NCBI RefSeq assembly: GCF_030246905.1
Contig: NZ_CP126741.1
Coordinates: forward strand, 2,232,001-2,296,000
DNA from: Microbacterium sp. zg-Y818
Lineage (GTDB): Bacteria; Actinomycetota; Actinomycetes; Actinomycetales; Microbacteriaceae
Reading direction: 5' to 3'
Length of the DNA: 64,000 nucleotides
Of this stretch, positions 1 through 7,923 are shown one piece after another. Position 1 is the stretch's first letter, and every line of letters starts with the position of its first letter. The notes beneath the pieces are model-generated. The model saw nothing but the letters and a program-made list of their open reading frames with translations, had not been told where the DNA came from and made no database searches. A program made the position numbers and the translations under genes.

Positions 1-849
1 GATGAGGAACGCGCCGAGGACGGGTCCGAAGAGCGTTCCCCGACCACCGAGGATCACCGCGAGCACCATCTGCACCGAGATGATGATGGAGAACATGCCC
101 ACCGGGTCCACGAACGACAGGTAATACCCGTATACCGCGCCCGCCATGCCGACGAACACTGCGCTGAGGCCGAATGCGAGCACCTTGTAGATCGGAGCGT
201 TGATGCCGATCGTGCCGGCCTTGCCCTCGTCCTCCCGGATGGCGATGAGCCCCGTACCGAATTTGGTGCGCCGGATGGCCCACGACATGAGCAGCGACAG
301 GGCGAGCAGCACGACGAGCGCGAGGTGGAACGGCCAGTTGCGCCACTCCCGCGGCCAGTCCGGCAGGGGCAGGGTGATGCCGGCGCTGCCGTTGGTGACC
401 TCGGTCCACTCGATCGCGACGAATTGCACGAGGAAGAGGAAGGCGATCGTGATGATCACGAAGGACGGACCGCGTGAGCGGTACGTCACGAGGGCAAGGA
501 GCATCGCGATGAGCGCGGCGCCGATGCCGGACAGCGGCATCCAGACGAACGGGCTCACCTCAGGTGCGACACGGGTCATCACCGCCGCGATGTAGGCGCC
601 GATGCCGAGGAATGCGCCCTGGCTGAGGGAGAGGTAGCCGGCGTAGCCCGTGATGATGTTGAGTCCGACGGCGCCGATTGCGAGGACGAGGGCGAGGATG
701 ACGGTGTTCTGGGCCGAGGCGGACGGCGATAGCGGGAACAGCAGCAGCACGACCGCGGCGACGACGAGGAGGACGCGCGAGCCGATCTTCCACAGCCGCT
801 CGTCGAGCAGTCGGTCGCGCAGCGAAGGGGTGGTCCTGGGCGCGCTCAT
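1..849 (-). CDS. livM: Branched-chain-type ABC importer permease LivM (3' end missing)
   Basis: This is a membrane permease of a Liv-type (HAAT) ABC importer, which would pair with LivH to carry the solute through the membrane. The frame stays open for 283 codons to the window edge, so the C-terminus is missing. Several hydrophobic segments are visible, with the typical LivM stretch ITGYAGYLSLSQGAFLGIGA near residue 65 and VILGGRGTLFGP near the cut. The start ATG overlaps the stop of livH as ATGA, so the two are translationally coupled. The matching ATPases (LivG/LivF) of this first importer are not in the window and may lie to the left. Family assignment is firm; the substrate is unknown. 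Confidence 0.9.
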   Translation of the reverse strand, partial: MSAPRTTPSLRDRLLDERLWKIGSRVLLVVAAVVLLLFPLSPSASAQNTVILALVLAIGAVGLNIITGYAGYLSLSQGAFLGIGAYIAAVMTRVAPEVSPFVWMPLSGIGAALIAMLLALVTYRSRGPSFVIITIAFLFLVQFVAIEWTEVTNGSAGITLPLPDWPREWRNWPFHLALVVLLALSLLMSWAIRRTKFGTGLIAIREDEGKAGTIGINAPIYKVLAFGLSAVFVGMAGAVYGYYLSFVDPVGMFSIIISVQMVLAVILGGRGTLFGPVLGAFLI

Positions 850-1727
850 GCGACGGCGTCCTCTCGGAGTCGGGTGCCGAGGAGTCCCTGCGGTCTCACC
901 AGCAGCACGAGGAAGATGATGATGAAGGGCACCGCGACCGGCCATGCGGCACCGATGTAAGCGGTGGCCAGCAGCTCCGTCACTCCGATCACGAGCGCCC
1001 CCACGACGGCGCCTGGGAGGCTGCCGAGGCCTCCGAGGACGACGATGGCGAGCAGACGCGCGATCCACTGGTAGTGGGAGCCGGGCAGGAACGGGTAGAT
1101 CGTGCTGATCATCGCTCCGCTCGCCGCGAGGGTCGATATCCCGATCGCGAAGGTGGCGGCCGCGACGGTCACGACGCTGACTCCCACCAGGAGCGCGCCG
1201 TTCTCATTCACCGAGGCCGCGCGAATCGCCCGCCCGAGCCACGTGCGGTTGAGTACCAGCGCGAGGACACCCAGCACGACCACGGCGACCGCAGCAGCGA
1301 TGAGAAGGGCTGTCGGCGCGTAGAACGGACCCATGACCAGCGAGGCGTCGGTATACGGCGTGCGCACCGAGTGCGATGTGTTGCCCCAGACGAACCCCAT
1401 GATCCCCTCGAGCACAAGCGCGATCCCGAAGGTCGCAAGCACCGTCATGCTGACGTGCTGACCGCGGACGCGTTTGATTACCGTCACGTACAGCAGCCAG
1501 CCGACACCGAACATCACGATGGCGAGCAGCGGGATGGCCACGAGCGGATCCCAGCCCCACGCGCTCCACAGCGTGTAGGTCAGGAACCCCGCGAAGATGG
1601 CGAGAGCGCCATGCGCGAGGTTGATGACGCGCATCACACCGAAGATCAGCGTGAGTCCGGATGCCATCAGGGCGTATACCGCGCCGATGAGCAGCCCCAG
1701 GATGAGTGTCTGCAGGAGGGGGATCAT
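846..1727 (-). CDS. livH: Branched-chain-type ABC importer permease LivH
   Basis: This 293-residue polytopic membrane protein is the LivH-type permease partner of the following LivM. The N-terminus (LLIGAVYALMASGLTLIFGV followed by MRVINLAHGA) is the classic LivH signature, and the C-terminal VVLGGLGSLPGAVVGAL is the cytoplasmic loop that contacts the ATPase. It begins 21 bp after the solute-binding protein gene and ends in an ATGA overlap with livM, so the order is binding protein, livH, livM in one operon. Other members of the family carry branched-chain amino acids, short amides, urea or aromatic acids. The neighbouring catabolic genes suggest a compound other than leucine, but that is inference. 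Confidence 0.92.
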   Translation of the reverse strand: MIPLLQTLILGLLIGAVYALMASGLTLIFGVMRVINLAHGALAIFAGFLTYTLWSAWGWDPLVAIPLLAIVMFGVGWLLYVTVIKRVRGQHVSMTVLATFGIALVLEGIMGFVWGNTSHSVRTPYTDASLVMGPFYAPTALLIAAAVAVVVLGVLALVLNRTWLGRAIRAASVNENGALLVGVSVVTVAAATFAIGISTLAASGAMISTIYPFLPGSHYQWIARLLAIVVLGGLGSLPGAVVGALVIGVTELLATAYIGAAWPVAVPFIIIFLVLLVRPQGLLGTRLREDAVA

Positions 1728-1748
1728 GGGTGCACTGGTGTCCGGCGG

Positions 1749-2975
1749 TCAGAACGCCGGGCTCTTCCAGCGGAGGATGGTGTCGGTCGTGGAGGCGTCC
1801 TCCGGCAGCACGACCTGGGAGACGCCGTCCTGCCACTGCCCCACGAGGAAGTCGCCCTTCGGGCTTCCGTCGGCGTTCCAGCTGAGCGTGCCAAGGATCG
1901 TCGGGACCTCGTTGGCGCGGATCCAGTCGGCCAGTGCGCGCTGGTCTTCCAGCGAGCCGACCGCTTCGACGGCGGCGGCGAGCACGGTGGCAGCGGCGAA
2001 CCCGTCAGCGGCGTCCTCGGGGGGCTCTCCCCCGAACATCTCCTCGTACTTGGCGACGAACTCGGTGTTGCCGGGTGTGTCGGCTGCCACGTGGTAGCTC
2101 GAGGAGAAGAAGACGCCCTCGGCGTTCTCGGCGCCGACGCCTTCCGCGTACTGCTGGCCGTAGGTCGGCGACGATGACTGATACAGGATCTCGGGGCTGA
2201 AGCCGGCCCGCAGCAGGGAGCGGACGAAGTTCACGCCATCCTCGTATTGCGCCCCCTGCACGATGATGTCGGCGTCGGCCTCCTTGATCGTGTTGACGAT
2301 CGAGTCGAAATTCTTCGTCGTGGCGGGGTAGACGTCCTTGTAGACCGTCTCGATGCCCGCGGCCGAGAGGATCGCCTCGGCACCCTCGACGACAGGCCCG
2401 GCGAAGGGGTCGTCGAGCGAGGGATACGCGGCGGTCTTCGGTCGCTGGTCTTCGGGGAGAGCGGCCACCCACTCGGCGAAAACCTTCGCCTGGTCGGTCG
2501 CGACGGCCTGCTGAGAGAAGAAGATGAACTCGAACCCACGGTTGTACATGTCGGGTGAGCCGCAGGAGGGACAGACGAAGACCATCTCGGCACGCTCCGC
2601 GACGGACGATGCGGGGATATTCAGGAGCGAGGACTGGCTGCCGAGCAGCAGATCGACGTTGTCCTGATCGATGAGCGTGTTGTAGTTGGTGACGACGGTG
2701 TTCTGGTTGGTGGCGTCGTCTTTGACGATGATCTCGACGTCGCGGTCGAGCAGGCCACCCGCCTCGTTCTGGAGTTCAACCCAGACCTCGTAGCCTTGCC
2801 GCGTGTCGAGGCCGCCCTGGCTGAACTCGCCGGTCAGAGGCAGGGAAGCGCCGATCCGGATCGGACCGGCGTCGGTATCACCGGGCGCGTCGGCCGCGCA
2901 CGCGGAGAGGACGAGGGTGGCCGCTGCGATGCCGGCGGCTGCCCCCAGGATTCGAGTGATGGCGGACCTCTGCAT
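1749..2975 (-). CDS. Liv-type solute-binding lipoprotein
   Basis: This 408-residue extracytoplasmic binding protein captures the substrate for the livHM permease. A lipoprotein signal is visible (hydrophobic run then LVLSAC, with Cys as the lipid-attachment site) and the mature part opens with IRIGASLPLTGEF, typical of periplasmic-binding-protein type I proteins. I chose the ATG at 2973-2975 because a GAGAGG ribosome site lies about 9 bp upstream and the signal peptide then begins with MQRS; an in-frame start 26 codons earlier has no such support. The gene heads the operon and has its own strong promoter with an operator-like palindrome over the start site (3039-3085). Its type I fold resembles amide- and urea-binding relatives as much as leucine-binding ones, so the ligand is open. 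Confidence 0.9.
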   Translation of the reverse strand: MQRSAITRILGAAAGIAAATLVLSACAADAPGDTDAGPIRIGASLPLTGEFSQGGLDTRQGYEVWVELQNEAGGLLDRDVEIIVKDDATNQNTVVTNYNTLIDQDNVDLLLGSQSSLLNIPASSVAERAEMVFVCPSCGSPDMYNRGFEFIFFSQQAVATDQAKVFAEWVAALPEDQRPKTAAYPSLDDPFAGPVVEGAEAILSAAGIETVYKDVYPATTKNFDSIVNTIKEADADIIVQGAQYEDGVNFVRSLLRAGFSPEILYQSSSPTYGQQYAEGVGAENAEGVFFSSSYHVAADTPGNTEFVAKYEEMFGGEPPEDAADGFAAATVLAAAVEAVGSLEDQRALADWIRANEVPTILGTLSWNADGSPKGDFLVGQWQDGVSQVVLPEDASTTDTILRWKSPAF

Positions 2976-3038
2976 GGAACTAACCTCTCTGTTAGCTACC
3001 TCTGGCGCGCGAAGGGTCGGGCGCCGTCGCACCGATTC

Positions 3039-3052
3039 TGCAATCGATTGCA
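3039..3052. promoter_or_regulatory. LacI-type operator palindrome
   Basis: TGCAATCGATTGCA is a perfect 14-bp palindrome centred on CG. It fits the general LacI-family operator pattern TGnAAnCGnTTnCA at every fixed position. It overlaps the predicted start point of the binding-protein promoter and lies 72 bp beyond the 3' end of the LacI-family gene. That this regulator binds it is inference; the nearby GntR/FCD regulator is an alternative. Confidence 0.6.
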
Positions 3053-3055
3053 CTG

Positions 3056-3085
3056 AACCTAGGACACAATTGCATCCAATGTCAA
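3056..3085 (-). promoter_or_regulatory. Promoter of the first Liv operon
   Basis: Read on the minus strand, TTGACA (3080-3085) and TAGGTT (3056-3061) are separated by 18 bp, a good sigma-A type promoter. The 12-mer ATTGGATGCAAT (3069-3080) lies in the spacer and touches the -35 box. The expected start point falls inside the palindrome at 3039-3052, so repression by steric block would be natural. Confidence 0.7.
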
Positions 3086-3123
3086 CCGTGTTCGCCGTCC
3101 CGGTCTCAGACGACGACTCGACG

Positions 3124-4152
3124 TCACCCGCGCGGGGCAGGTCCGGTCGACTGCCGAACGATGAGCGAGACCGGCAGGGTGATCGTCACGCGCTCCTGCC
3201 CGATCGCTTCCGGCCCCTCGATCGCCGCCAGCAGACGGCGCGCTGCTTCGATTCCGATATCACGCAACGGGACGCGCACCGTGGTCAGCGACGGGGAGAA
3301 GTCTCCCGCGAACGGCATGTCGTTGAACCCCACGACGCTGACGTCGCGCGGGCAGTCGAGGCCGTGCGCACGCATCGAGCGAAGGACCCCAAGTGCTACG
3401 AGATCGTTGCCGGCGACGATCGCGGACGGCCGCGGCCCGGGGCGGGCGATCAGCTCGTCCATCGCCTTCTCCCCCGCGTCTGCTGTGAGGGCGACGTTGG
3501 AGATGACCTCCCCAGCCACACGCGTCTGCGCGGTCGATTGCGCGAAGGCGAGAGCGCGGGCGCGGGTGGTGGAGAAGTCGTCCGGTCCAGCCAGGTGCGT
3601 GATGCGGCGGTGCCCGAGCCCGACCAGATGGTGCACGGCAGCCGCGATTCCGGCCGCGTTGTCCGCCATCACAACGGGATATCCCGCCTGCGCATCGCGG
3701 TTGGCCATCACGATGCGGACGCCGCGCTCCCTCGCGTCGGCGAGGAAGTCCTGCGGCGCGAGGCGACCGGTCGCGAGGATGAGTCCGTCGACGCGTCGCT
3801 GCATGAGGGAATCGAAGGCGGCCGACTCGGCATGGTCGAAGCCGTCGGTGTTGGTGATGAGCGCGCTGTAGCCCTGGGGTTGCAGGAAGTGCTCGATTCC
3901 CCGCACGAGCGGGGGGAAGATCGGGTTCATGAGATCGGGGATGATGATGCCGATCGTCCGGGTGGATGCCGTGCGCAGACTCCGCGCCACGACATCGGGC
4001 CGATAGCCGAGTTCGCGCGCGGCGCGGCGGACGCGGGTGAGGGTCGCGGCGTTCACCTGGTGCTGCGTGCGCTCGTTCAGCGCCCGTGACGCGGTGCCCT
4101 TGTGCACTCCGGCGTGCTCTGCCACATCATCGAGGGTGACCCGTTTCGCCAT
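3124..4152 (-). CDS. LacI-family transcriptional regulator
   Basis: This 342-residue protein has the full LacI-family architecture: an N-terminal helix-turn-helix (VTLDDVAEHAGVHKGTASRA, residues 4-23) with the hinge ending RSLRTASTRTIGIIIPD, then a periplasmic-binding-protein-like effector domain. Length is normal for the family. It follows the MFS gene by 27 bp on the same strand and precedes the Liv operon, so it probably controls one or both and may autoregulate. A CG-centred palindrome matching the LacI operator pattern lies just downstream at the Liv promoter, and related sites occur at 5392, 11533 and 11598. The effector is unknown but is presumably the imported compound or a breakdown product. 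Confidence 0.92.
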   Translation of the reverse strand: MAKRVTLDDVAEHAGVHKGTASRALNERTQHQVNAATLTRVRRAARELGYRPDVVARSLRTASTRTIGIIIPDLMNPIFPPLVRGIEHFLQPQGYSALITNTDGFDHAESAAFDSLMQRRVDGLILATGRLAPQDFLADARERGVRIVMANRDAQAGYPVVMADNAAGIAAAVHHLVGLGHRRITHLAGPDDFSTTRARALAFAQSTAQTRVAGEVISNVALTADAGEKAMDELIARPGPRPSAIVAGNDLVALGVLRSMRAHGLDCPRDVSVVGFNDMPFAGDFSPSLTTVRVPLRDIGIEAARRLLAAIEGPEAIGQERVTITLPVSLIVRQSTGPAPRG

Positions 4153-4179
4153 GAGCCGACCTTAGCCAATCCACATCCT

Positions 4180-5343
4180 TCACTCGGTTTCGCGGGGTAT
4201 GTACCGTACCCGCAGCAGCGAAGCGGCAAGCGTGAAGATGAGCGCGACGGCGAAGGCGACGGCGAAGAGGGCGGCATAGTCGCTCCGGGCGACCGCCCAC
4301 ACCCCCAATGCCGAGCCGAGGACTCCGCCGCCGAACAGCGCCACAGCGAACAGCGCCATCCCGAGCGGCCGCGCACCCATGACCACGTCGGTCGCCCAGG
4401 TCTGCAGCTGGGTATGCGCACACGACCACGCGAACCCGAGGAGGACGACGGCGACGATCGCTGTGCCGACCCCGCGCGTTGCCCACAGCACGGCGAACGC
4501 GGCGACAGCCGCCAACCCGCCGACGGCCAGCAGCGCCCATGCGGGGAGCTGCCGCACGAGGCGCCGCACGACGAAGCTCCAGCCCACCACCGCGATGCCG
4601 AAGGCTGCGAGAGCGAAGCCGGCGATGCTCACCGGCACGCCGTCCGCCTCGAGGGCGACCGGAATGAAGTTGATGACGCCCACCAGGACCGTTCCCTCGA
4701 CGACCGCGAGGACGAGGACCACAGGAACCCAGGGATTACGTGCCAGACGTGGGAACGATGACCAGAACGCCACGGGTACTCCGCGGCCGCCTCTGCCCGC
4801 CAGGGCGAAGACGACGCACACCACGACGGCGACAAGGGCGCTGGAGAAGAAGGCGACCCGCCACGTCCACCACTCGGCGAGCGCCGCGGACAGCGCAGAG
4901 CCCACGGTCATCCCGAGCGAGAGCGCCGTGGCGAGGTTGACCGCCGCCACCGCACGCCGGTGGAGCTGCATCGTGTCGCCGATGTGCACGAGGATCGTCG
5001 GGACGATCGCCGCGAGGGCAGCCCCACTCAGGGCGCGGGCGACGGTGAGGGACGCCGCGTCCCAAGCGAGCCCCGACAAGAGCGCGCCCGCGCTCGCGAT
5101 GCCGGCCGCGATCGAGAGCGTCGGCAACTGCCCCAGCCTCCCCGAGACGGCTGCCCACGGCACCTGGGTCGCGGCGTACGTCAGCACGTAGACCGTGACC
5201 GCCTGGGCGATCTCCGGGGGATCGGCGTGCAGATCGCGCGCGGCCGCGGTGATCATCGGCGCGAGAAGCGCACGGTCATAGAACGCGAGGAAGGCTGCAG
5301 CCATCAGTGCGACCGTGACCACACGCGCCCCACGCTCAGTCAT
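4180..5343 (-). CDS. MFS transporter
   Basis: This 387-residue protein is a major facilitator superfamily carrier with about 12 hydrophobic segments. The first begins VVTVALMAAAFLAFYDRALL, and the loop VSGRLGQLPTL after segment 2 matches the MFS motif-A position in degenerate form. It is closest in style to drug/metabolite H+ antiporter or sugar/organic-acid MFS types; the substrate cannot be told. It starts 100 bp from the divergent gene at 5444, with operator-like site 5392-5405 between them, and is followed 27 bp later by the LacI-family gene. No clear ribosome site precedes the ATG at 5341-5343. Confidence 0.85.
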   Translation of the reverse strand: MTERGARVVTVALMAAAFLAFYDRALLAPMITAAARDLHADPPEIAQAVTVYVLTYAATQVPWAAVSGRLGQLPTLSIAAGIASAGALLSGLAWDAASLTVARALSGAALAAIVPTILVHIGDTMQLHRRAVAAVNLATALSLGMTVGSALSAALAEWWTWRVAFFSSALVAVVVCVVFALAGRGGRGVPVAFWSSFPRLARNPWVPVVLVLAVVEGTVLVGVINFIPVALEADGVPVSIAGFALAAFGIAVVGWSFVVRRLVRQLPAWALLAVGGLAAVAAFAVLWATRGVGTAIVAVVLLGFAWSCAHTQLQTWATDVVMGARPLGMALFAVALFGGGVLGSALGVWAVARSDYAALFAVAFAVALIFTLAASLLRVRYIPRETE

Positions 5344-5391
5344 GGGATCGCGGGGTTCGAGGTACGGCCCTCACGCCATCGAGCGCCTCGA

Positions 5392-5405
5392 TACAATCGA
5401 TTGCC
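5392..5405. promoter_or_regulatory. Operator-like site in the divergent MFS / NMT1-like intergenic region
   Basis: TACAATCGATTGCC matches the palindrome at 3039-3052 at 12 of 14 positions and contains the perfect core CAATCGATTG (5394-5403). TACAAT itself (5392-5397) resembles a -10 box for the rightward gene starting at 5444, although no good -35 is visible. The position between two divergent genes suits a shared operator. Confidence 0.5.
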
Positions 5406-5443
5406 GCTCGATGACGAGCGCCCCTCGAACGAGACGGAGCCCA

Positions 5444-6349
5444 GTGTCCGTACAAGCCCGGACGGTGCGTGTGGGCACCTTCACTCCCTCTGTCGTGCTC
5501 GACGTCGCCCGGCAGATCGGTCGCGTTGCCGATCTCGGCATCGACGCGGAGGAGCATCTGATGACGTCGTCGCCGGCGCAGTTCGCGGCGCTCGAGGAGG
5601 GCTCTATCGATCTCGCCGTCACGAGCCCCGACAACGTGCTGCTCTACGCGGGGTTCGACGATAACCCGCGCGGACGCCGTCTGCCCCTGACGATCACGGC
5701 GGCACTCGACCGGGGCCTCGGCCTGTCGCTGTGGACGCGTCCGGGCATCCGCCTCTCGGAAGCGCGAGTTTTCGGGGTGGATGTTCCGGTCTCCGGATTC
5801 GCCATCGCAGGCCGGGCCCTCCTGGAGCGTCTCGGCGTGGATCCCGATGCCCTCGAGACGGTGTCGCTCGGATCCACCCCGCGGCGCCGGGCGGCACTGG
5901 GCGCCGGCGACTGCGATGTGACAATCCTCGGATCGGGGAACGAACTGCGGGCGGAGGAGGACGGATGTCACCGGGTGGCATCCGTCGACGAACTCGGTGA
6001 GTACCTCGGGGCGGTGGCATGCCGCCTCACGAACGCGCCGACCGAGAGCGCCCGAGCTGCGGATGTCGCGGCGAGCGCGCTCGTGGACACCGGCGCAGAA
6101 ATCGCCGCCGGCCACCACCATGCCCTGGCGGTCTCGGCAGCCGAACGCCTGCTGGGATTGTCTCCCAGTTCTGCTCGCCGTCACCTCGACGTGCTCTGTT
6201 CACCGAAGACCGGCGTGGTGCCCGACGGTCGGCTTGAGCGGAAGGCGCTGCTCACACTCGCCCGCCTGCGACGAGGGGTCCAGCCAGAGAAACCGCTGGC
6301 CGCCGCGGTGGACCTGCTGCTCGCGACAGCCTCCGGGCGGGCCGCCTGA
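5444..6349 (+). CDS. NMT1/SsuA-like substrate-binding-fold protein without signal peptide
   Basis: This 301-residue protein resembles the type II periplasmic-binding fold used by NMT1/THI5-like and SsuA-like binding proteins: a beta strand VRVGTFTPSVV at the N-terminus, then IDAEEHLMTSSPAQFAALEEGSIDLAVTSPDN, where such proteins contact ligand. There is no signal peptide or lipobox, so it is probably cytoplasmic, which is odd for a transporter component and would suit a sensor or an enzyme-like role. The GTG at 5444-5446 is chosen because GGAG lies 5 bp upstream. The C-terminal 70 residues (LSPSSARRHLDVLC onward) are helical. It is transcribed away from the MFS gene, and no permease or ATPase gene follows it. 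The function is not assigned. Confidence 0.6.
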   Translation: MSVQARTVRVGTFTPSVVLDVARQIGRVADLGIDAEEHLMTSSPAQFAALEEGSIDLAVTSPDNVLLYAGFDDNPRGRRLPLTITAALDRGLGLSLWTRPGIRLSEARVFGVDVPVSGFAIAGRALLERLGVDPDALETVSLGSTPRRRAALGAGDCDVTILGSGNELRAEEDGCHRVASVDELGEYLGAVACRLTNAPTESARAADVAASALVDTGAEIAAGHHHALAVSAAERLLGLSPSSARRHLDVLCSPKTGVVPDGRLERKALLTLARLRRGVQPEKPLAAAVDLLLATASGRAA

Positions 6350-6371
6350 AGCGGCGGCTGCGCGCGGCCCA

Positions 6372-7886
6372 TCAGTCGGCGGGGGGCCACACGGGCACGG
6401 TGGCCCGTCCGGATCGGAAGCGGACGTTCTTCGAGCGGACGAACTCGCGCAGCGTCTCGGCCGCGTTCTCTCGGCCGAACCCGCTACCCTTCACGCCGCC
6501 GAAGGGCGACCCGAGGAAAGCGCGGCGCATGTAGTTGTTGACGAACACCATCCCGGCCTCCAACCGCTGGGCCATCCGCCATGCCCGCTGCTCGTCCCGG
6601 GAGCAGATGGCGGCGGTCAGCCCGTACTCCGTGCCGTTCGCTATCCGGATGGCCTCCTCCTCGTCGCAGAACCGCATGATGCCTGCGATCGGTCCGAACA
6701 CCTCCTCCTGGCCGAACGTGGAGGAGGGGGTGACGTCCACGAGCACCGTGGGTGCCACCCAGTAGCCACCGGCGAGCGCCGGGTCGTCGGGCAGGGTGCC
6801 CTGCGCGACGATGCGGGCGCCTTCAGTGAGCGCAGTGTCGAGGTAGGCCAGGACGCGATCGCGTTGCCTGGCGTCGACCATGGGCCCGATGTCAGTGGCG
6901 GCGTCGAGCCCGTCGCCGACCACGAGCGCCGCCGCCTTGCGGCTGAAGGCGTCGACGAAGTCGTCGTAGACGGCGTCGTGCACGAGGATGCGTGCCGTCG
7001 ACGTGCAGGCTTCACCCTGGTTGTAGAACATGCCCTCGATGGCGACGTCGACGGACTGCGCGATGTCGGCATCCTCGAGGACGATGAGGGCGTTCTTGCC
7101 GCCGAGCTCCATCGTCGCGAACGTCAGATGGGCCGCCGCGGACTGCAGGACACGCCGCCCCGTCGCCGTGGCGCCGGTGAACGTAATGCGGTGCACCCCC
7201 TTGTGGCCGGCCAGAGCAGCTCCCGCAGAGATGCCGGTGACCGCATTGAGGACGCCGGGAGGCAGCACCTCGCCCGCGATCTCGACCAGACGCAGCACGG
7301 TGAGCGGCGCCTGCTCCCCCGGCTTGATGACGACGGCGTTGCCCGCAGCGAGCGCCGGCGCGCACTTCTTTGCGAAGTGGATGGGCGGCCAGTTGAACGG
7401 CAGGATTGCGGCGACGACACCGTAGGGCTCCAGCACCACGCGGGCCTCGATCGGCCCCTGGTCGAGCAGCTCGCCGTGCAGTGTGTCGGCGAGACCGGCG
7501 AAATAGTCGAACGCAGCGTGACTGAACGACACGTCGAACCTGCCGGCATCCCGTTTGGGCTTTCCCACCTCCCGCGCTTCGAGCGTCGCGAGTTCGTCGG
7601 CATGTGCGCGAATCCGGTCGGCCACCTGCCTGAGCACAGTGCCGCGCTCTCGCGGCGACAGCGCCGCCCACGCGCGCTGCGCCTTCGCCGCCGATGCGAC
7701 CGCGGCATCGACAACAACCTCATCCGCCGCCTCGACCGTCGCCAGCACCTCTCCCGTTGCCGACTCGTGCACGTCGAAGACGTCGCGGGAACCGTCCGGA
7801 AGGAACTGTCCGTCGATGAAGCAGTTCCAGCGCCTTCGCGCGAGGGGCGGGTGGATGTCGGCCATCGCTGCCGGGATAGATGTCAT
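6372..7886 (-). CDS. NAD(P)-dependent aldehyde dehydrogenase
   Basis: This 504-residue enzyme belongs to the aldehyde dehydrogenase superfamily and oxidises an aldehyde to a carboxylate with NAD(P). Visible signatures are the substrate channel segment AAILPFNWPP, the general-base region MELGGKNALIVLEDAD, the nucleophile region NQGEACTSTARI with the catalytic Cys, and EEVFGPIAGI near the C-terminus. The ATG at 7884-7886 has AGAGG about 6 bp upstream and follows the E2 gene by 37 bp, so it is the last gene of an E1-E2-ALDH operon. It resembles benzaldehyde/succinate-semialdehyde type enzymes, but the actual aldehyde is unknown. Confidence 0.88.
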   Translation of the reverse strand: MTSIPAAMADIHPPLARRRWNCFIDGQFLPDGSRDVFDVHESATGEVLATVEAADEVVVDAAVASAAKAQRAWAALSPRERGTVLRQVADRIRAHADELATLEAREVGKPKRDAGRFDVSFSHAAFDYFAGLADTLHGELLDQGPIEARVVLEPYGVVAAILPFNWPPIHFAKKCAPALAAGNAVVIKPGEQAPLTVLRLVEIAGEVLPPGVLNAVTGISAGAALAGHKGVHRITFTGATATGRRVLQSAAAHLTFATMELGGKNALIVLEDADIAQSVDVAIEGMFYNQGEACTSTARILVHDAVYDDFVDAFSRKAAALVVGDGLDAATDIGPMVDARQRDRVLAYLDTALTEGARIVAQGTLPDDPALAGGYWVAPTVLVDVTPSSTFGQEEVFGPIAGIMRFCDEEEAIRIANGTEYGLTAAICSRDEQRAWRMAQRLEAGMVFVNNYMRRAFLGSPFGGVKGSGFGRENAAETLREFVRSKNVRFRSGRATVPVWPPAD

Positions 7887-7923
7887 GAGCGCGCCTCTGC
7901 GTCCGAGATGGGAATGCCGCCCG

